DNA from: Haloimpatiens massiliensis
GTDB taxonomy: Bacteria > Bacillota > Clostridia > Clostridiales > Clostridiaceae
Assembly (NCBI RefSeq): GCF_900184255.1
Contig: NZ_LT854640.1
Location: 1,832,636-1,896,635, forward strand
DNA: 64,000 bases
Direction of reading: 5' to 3'
This document shows positions 61,110 to 64,000 of the stretch, one piece after another (position 1 is the first letter of the stretch; the number at the start of each line of letters is the position of its first letter). The translations under genes and the position numbers were made by a program. The notes beneath the pieces are model-generated. The model worked only from the letters and a program-made list of their open reading frames with translations. It ran no database searches and was not told where the DNA came from.

Positions 61110-62462
61110 TCATTTTAAAAAATTCTTATTTCCAAAGAAATGTATATGTGCATATGCTCCCAATGTATTCTTCTTAATATATCCACATTCCCACTGCTTT
61201 ATTTCTCCTGTAATTGTTTCTTTTTTTAGCTTATAAATTTTCTTCTCATTACAATTTACTTTAGATCTGTGGAATTCATGACAATTTATCTTACTTCCCC
61301 TAAAAACTATACTATTCTCTTCACTTACTTCAATTTGTGCATATCCAAAATTTTGGAGCCTATTTGTCATATAACTTACTCCATTAAAAAATCCAACAGT
61401 ATCCTTAATATTTAATCCCTTATAATTATTAAGCATGTATTTATTAATTTTCTCTTCTTTATACCCTTGAATTAAGCCCTTAGTTAAATACATTAATCCC
61501 CCGCATTCTGCAAAACACTTAAGTCCATTATTTAATTTATTATAAATACTATTTAGCATGGACGTATTTTGTGAAAGTTCATCAATAAAAACCTCTGGAT
61601 AGCCACCACCTATATATAGAAAATCTGTATTTTCAGGAATCTTTTTATCAGCAATCGGACTAAAAAAAGTAACCTCTCCCATTTCCTCTAGCATCTCTAA
61701 ATTTTCTTTATAATAAAAACTAAAAGCCTTATCATAGGCTACAGCAGTTCTAATATTATTATTTTCCATATGGAAATTGTCTTGGTACTTTTTACATTCA
61801 TTCATGTTTTCTATAAGAGCATTTAAATCCACATGCTTATGTATTAATTCAGCACAAATATCTATTTTACTGTGAATATCATTTATTTCACTACTTTGTA
61901 TCAATCCCAGATGTCTACTTTTTATACTTAATCTATCGTCTTTAGGTATATATCCAAAAACGTTAGTTTTGCAATTATTTTCTATTGCAATTTTTAAGAT
62001 TTTATAATAAGATTCACTTACATTATTTAAAATTATTCCACATATTTTTACCTTGTCAAAATTTATTATACCATTTATTTCTGCACATAAAGTTGCCATT
62101 TGTGCACTAGGAGATAATACCAGTACCACTGGTAAGTCTAATAATTTTGCTACATGTGAAGTAGAATACTCAGAATTTATTCCTTTACCATCGTATAAAC
62201 CCATGACTCCCTCTACTACAGCAATATCACCATTACCTCTAGAAAAACTTGCCTTAACTCCTTCTTCTCCCATGAGAAAAATATCCAAATTTCTAGATGT
62301 TTTTCCTGTAATTGTAGAGTGAAAAGCCGGATCTATATAATCTGGTCCAACTTTATATCCTTGCACTCCAAATCCTTTATTCATTAGAGCTCTCATTAAT
62401 CCTAAAGTAACAGTGGTCTTTCCACCACCACTTTTATTTGAACCTACAACTATTCCTTTCAC
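61110..62462 (-). CDS. cbiA: Cobyrinate a,c-diamide synthase
   Basis: About 450 residues. An N-terminal MinD-like ATPase domain has the P-loop GSNKSGGGKTT at residues 7-17, KVGPDYIDPAFH and AVVEGVMGLYDGKG. A C-terminal class I glutamine-amidotransferase-like domain has AECGGLMYL with the nucleophile Cys near 320 and AYAHIHFFGN at the end. CbiA amidates the a and c carboxylates of cobyrinate or cob(II)yrinate. The GTG at 62462 with GGGGTGG upstream is preferred to the GTG at 62471. It lies 47 bases after cbiK. Confidence 0.94.
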   Translation of the reverse strand: MKGIVVGSNKSGGGKTTVTLGLMRALMNKGFGVQGYKVGPDYIDPAFHSTITGKTSRNLDIFLMGEEGVKASFSRGNGDIAVVEGVMGLYDGKGINSEYSTSHVAKLLDLPVVLVLSPSAQMATLCAEINGIINFDKVKICGIILNNVSESYYKILKIAIENNCKTNVFGYIPKDDRLSIKSRHLGLIQSSEINDIHSKIDICAELIHKHVDLNALIENMNECKKYQDNFHMENNNIRTAVAYDKAFSFYYKENLEMLEEMGEVTFFSPIADKKIPENTDFLYIGGGYPEVFIDELSQNTSMLNSIYNKLNNGLKCFAECGGLMYLTKGLIQGYKEEKINKYMLNNYKGLNIKDTVGFFNGVSYMTNRLQNFGYAQIEVSEENSIVFRGSKINCHEFHRSKVNCNEKKIYKLKKETITGEIKQWECGYIKKNTLGAYAHIHFFGNKNFLK

Positions 62463-62509
62463 TAATTCCACCCCAAACTATTGTAATATATTTGAAGTAT
62501 TCTAAACTT

Positions 62510-63304
62510 CTACAAAAGTAAATTTTTAATTTTTTCTATGTATATATCTTGTATAGATAAATTTTCACCTAACCCATGAAGATAAACAGTAGATTGAATT
62601 CCATTATTTTTTAATATGTTTTTCCATGAATCCTCTTCATCTCCGGACATGTCATTATTTGCATGGTCTCCAGCCACTAACATAAATGGCATTAATACTA
62701 CATTATCTATTTTATTTTTCTTAAGTCTTCTTATTACATTATCTAAGGTAGGATATCCTTCTACTGTCCCTACAAATATATTTTCAAGTTCACTTTCTTC
62801 TAATATGTATTGTAATAATGCATAACAAGCATTGGAATAATGCGTAGTTCCATGCCCCATTAAAACAACACCTTCATTACTTTTCATTGTTGAAATTTGA
62901 TTTTTTAGAGCACTTACTGCTTCTTCATATTCTTTTTCTTCATAAAGTAATGGGGTACCAATAATTATTTTATCAAATAAATTCGTATATTCATTAACAG
63001 TTTCCTTTACTGCATCATATTCTATGCCAGGAATTATATGTAATGGTTGAACTATAACCTCATTAAATCCATCAGCTTTCATTCTATCCAAAGCTTCTTT
63101 GGTGCTATCTATATGAATATTTTCATTTCTTTTAATCTTTTTTCTTATAATTCCTGAAGTAAATGCTCTTCTAATCTCATATTCCTGAAAACTATTTTTA
63201 ATTTTGCTCTCTATAGCCTCTATGGTTAATTTTCTTGTGTCTTCATAGCTAGTACCAAAACTCACCACAAGAATTCCTTTTTTACCACTGCTAGCTTCAC
63301 TCAT
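62510..63304 (-). CDS. cbiK: Sirohydrochlorin cobaltochelatase, anaerobic type
   Basis: A 264-residue class II chelatase. VVSFGTSYEDTRKLTIEAIE at the N-terminus, His 151 in VLMGHGTTHYSN and His 214 in LVAGDHANNDMSGDEEDSW are the CbiK metal-site signature residues, with a Glu near 182 in GTVEGYPT. It inserts Co2+ into sirohydrochlorin, an early step of anaerobic cobalamin synthesis. An IS200/IS605-type element ends 43 bases before its ATG, so its native leader (often a cobalamin riboswitch) is displaced or lost. Confidence 0.93.
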   Translation of the reverse strand: MSEASSGKKGILVVSFGTSYEDTRKLTIEAIESKIKNSFQEYEIRRAFTSGIIRKKIKRNENIHIDSTKEALDRMKADGFNEVIVQPLHIIPGIEYDAVKETVNEYTNLFDKIIIGTPLLYEEKEYEEAVSALKNQISTMKSNEGVVLMGHGTTHYSNACYALLQYILEESELENIFVGTVEGYPTLDNVIRRLKKNKIDNVVLMPFMLVAGDHANNDMSGDEEDSWKNILKNNGIQSTVYLHGLGENLSIQDIYIEKIKNLLL

Positions 63305-63346
63305 ATTAATATCCTGCTACTCAAAATATGGTCAAATGTATCCATA

Positions 63347-63464
63347 TTGAGATTTTTACTGCTTCAATGTACTCTGTCTTGCCTAAGCTACTACAGTTTG
63401 TATAGCACTCCACAGTCGTTAATTCCCCAAATAGCCTTGGGTACATATATAAGTGCTTGTTTAA
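63347..63464 (-). ncRNA. Right end of IS element, probable omega-RNA scaffold
   Basis: Directly 3' of the tnpB frame on the minus strand is about 118 bases of structured, GC-richer sequence (GACTGTGGAGTGCTATACAA, then GCTTAGGCAAGACAGAGTAC and ATTGAAGCAG), ending CTCAA. This is the layout of IS200/IS605 right ends, which encode the guide-RNA scaffold for TnpB. The 20 bases that follow (63346-63327) would be the guide. Confidence 0.55.
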
Positions 63465-64000
63465 TTAAGCTATCTTATATTCTTTAGCATTGGCTAAATT
63501 TATTGAAGCATTTAAATCTCTATCAATAGAAAGCCCACAACTGCATTTATAAACTCTATCAGATAGTTTTAAATCTTTCTTATATGCTCCACAACAGCTA
63601 CACATTTTACTACTTGGATAGAATCTATCAACTATTCTTATCTCAATGCCATTTTGTTTAGCTTTTGAAATAAGTTTAATTCTAAATTCATAAAATTTTT
63701 GCCCAGCAATTACCTTTGCTAAATGCCTATTCTTCATCATTCCACTTACATTTAAATCTTCAATAGTTATAAACAGAACTCTTAGCTTCAGATGAAGTTT
63801 TTACTCCATCTGAAGGTTAGAGATCGTTATCCAGGGACGTAGCTGCCGTTATCTCCCACTTTGTTAGAAGTGGGAGTATTACGGCAGGTAGTCATCGGAT
63901 AAAACTTGGTTTTTGTTTTATTAACTCATTTACTGTTTTATTTATATAATCAGTTCTTATATTTGTAAGTCTTTGATGAAGTTTTTGTACCTTGACTATT
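63465..64000 (-). pseudogene. tnpB: Interrupted tnpB (IS605 OrfB-type RNA-guided nuclease), partial
   Basis: The 3' part (63465-63768) encodes ITIEDLNVSGMMKNRHLAK with the RuvC-II Glu, then a zinc ribbon (MCSCCG and CSCG) and the RuvC-III motif DRDLNASINLANA. The upstream part (from 63899) encodes KVQKLHQRLTNIRTDY and ends KPSFI. The two join in frame (PSF-ITIEDL) only if the 130 bases between them are removed, so the gene is broken. The N-terminus lies beyond the window. TnpA is not in view. Confidence 0.8.
63774..63898. mobile_element. Small two-hairpin insertion inside tnpB
   Basis: It is flanked by direct ATAAA repeats (63769-63773 and 63899-63903, plus strand). It contains hairpin CTTCAGATG/CATCTGAAG and a larger hairpin CTGCCGT...ACGGCAG with inner CTCCCACTT/AAGTGGGAG. 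Total shift is 130 bases, not a multiple of three. Two end hairpins and no gene fit a palindrome-associated mini-element mobilised by an IS200/IS605 TnpA. Confidence 0.6.

Noticed and set aside
63774..63898. Complete group I intron or IStron ribozyme
   Set aside because: At 130 bases it is far too short and I could not find the conserved P3/P7 core; only two simple hairpins are present.

Overview
The window is very AT-rich, with tightly packed operons, strong GGAGG ribosome sites and sporulation genes (YhcN/YlaJ lipoprotein, Spo0E). It also carries a split glycine cleavage P-protein, anaerobic-type cobalt chelatase CbiK, a BioY transporter and a PyrR-type leader. This points to a spore-forming anaerobic Clostridium of the botulinum/sporogenes/tetani type. 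That is inference from gene content; the species cannot be fixed from sequence reading alone.

Layout. 1-6464 (minus): the proximal half of a BREX type 1 phage-defence operon, brxA-brxB-brxC-pglX, with pglX cut by the window edge. 6961-12203 (minus): an uncharacterised catabolic set made of a TIM-barrel sugar isomerase whose 3' end is triplicated in tandem, an MFS carrier, an AGCS amino-acid symporter and a DeoR regulator. 12434-16327: spore lipoprotein, queH, a 3-hydroxyacyl-CoA dehydrogenase, a 0.8-kb non-coding stretch and a HesB-like protein. 16427-21216 (minus): DUF218 protein, response regulator, histidine kinase and a large lipoprotein, probably one envelope-sensing operon. 22852-27849: tandem glycine riboswitch driving gcvT-gcvH-gcvPA-gcvPB. 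27934-30655: amidohydrolase and small membrane or helical proteins. 30950-35943 (minus): LacI regulator, phosphosugar mutase, deoC and pyrimidine-nucleoside phosphorylase, with a perfect cre-type operator in front of the regulator. 36483-43067: PatB/MalY lyase, a secreted helical protein, an ACT protein, then tdh, kbl and glyA. 43436-46166: GNAT, a copper chaperone-like protein, TlpA and CcdA. 46587-48295: biotin-regulated bioY and a WYL regulator. 48557-52529: overlapping spo0E and MEDS genes, SEC-C protein, DUF1904 protein and a degenerate NlpC/P60-like membrane protein. 52977-54448: uraA with a double PyrR-type leader. 54627-60487: methyltransferase, 5-formyl-THF cyclo-ligase, 2H phosphoesterase, SagB-like oxidoreductase, MFS exporter, DUF4397 and DUF1540 proteins. 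60647-63304 (minus): cbiK-cbiA and a small protein. 63347-end: right part of an IS200/IS605-type element with a broken tnpB.

Metabolic logic: Tdh and Kbl convert threonine to glycine plus acetyl-CoA. Glycine feeds the riboswitch-controlled cleavage system and GlyA, both of which make 5,10-methylene-THF, and 5-formyl-THF cyclo-ligase belongs to the same one-carbon pool. The deo genes salvage deoxynucleosides.

The most unusual signal is between genes. At least five families of long palindromic or dispersed repeats occur, several in two copies. In the 50.9-51.7 kb cluster one element is nested inside another. They look like MITE-type elements that often sit at gene ends. I found no CRISPR array, tRNA or rRNA gene.
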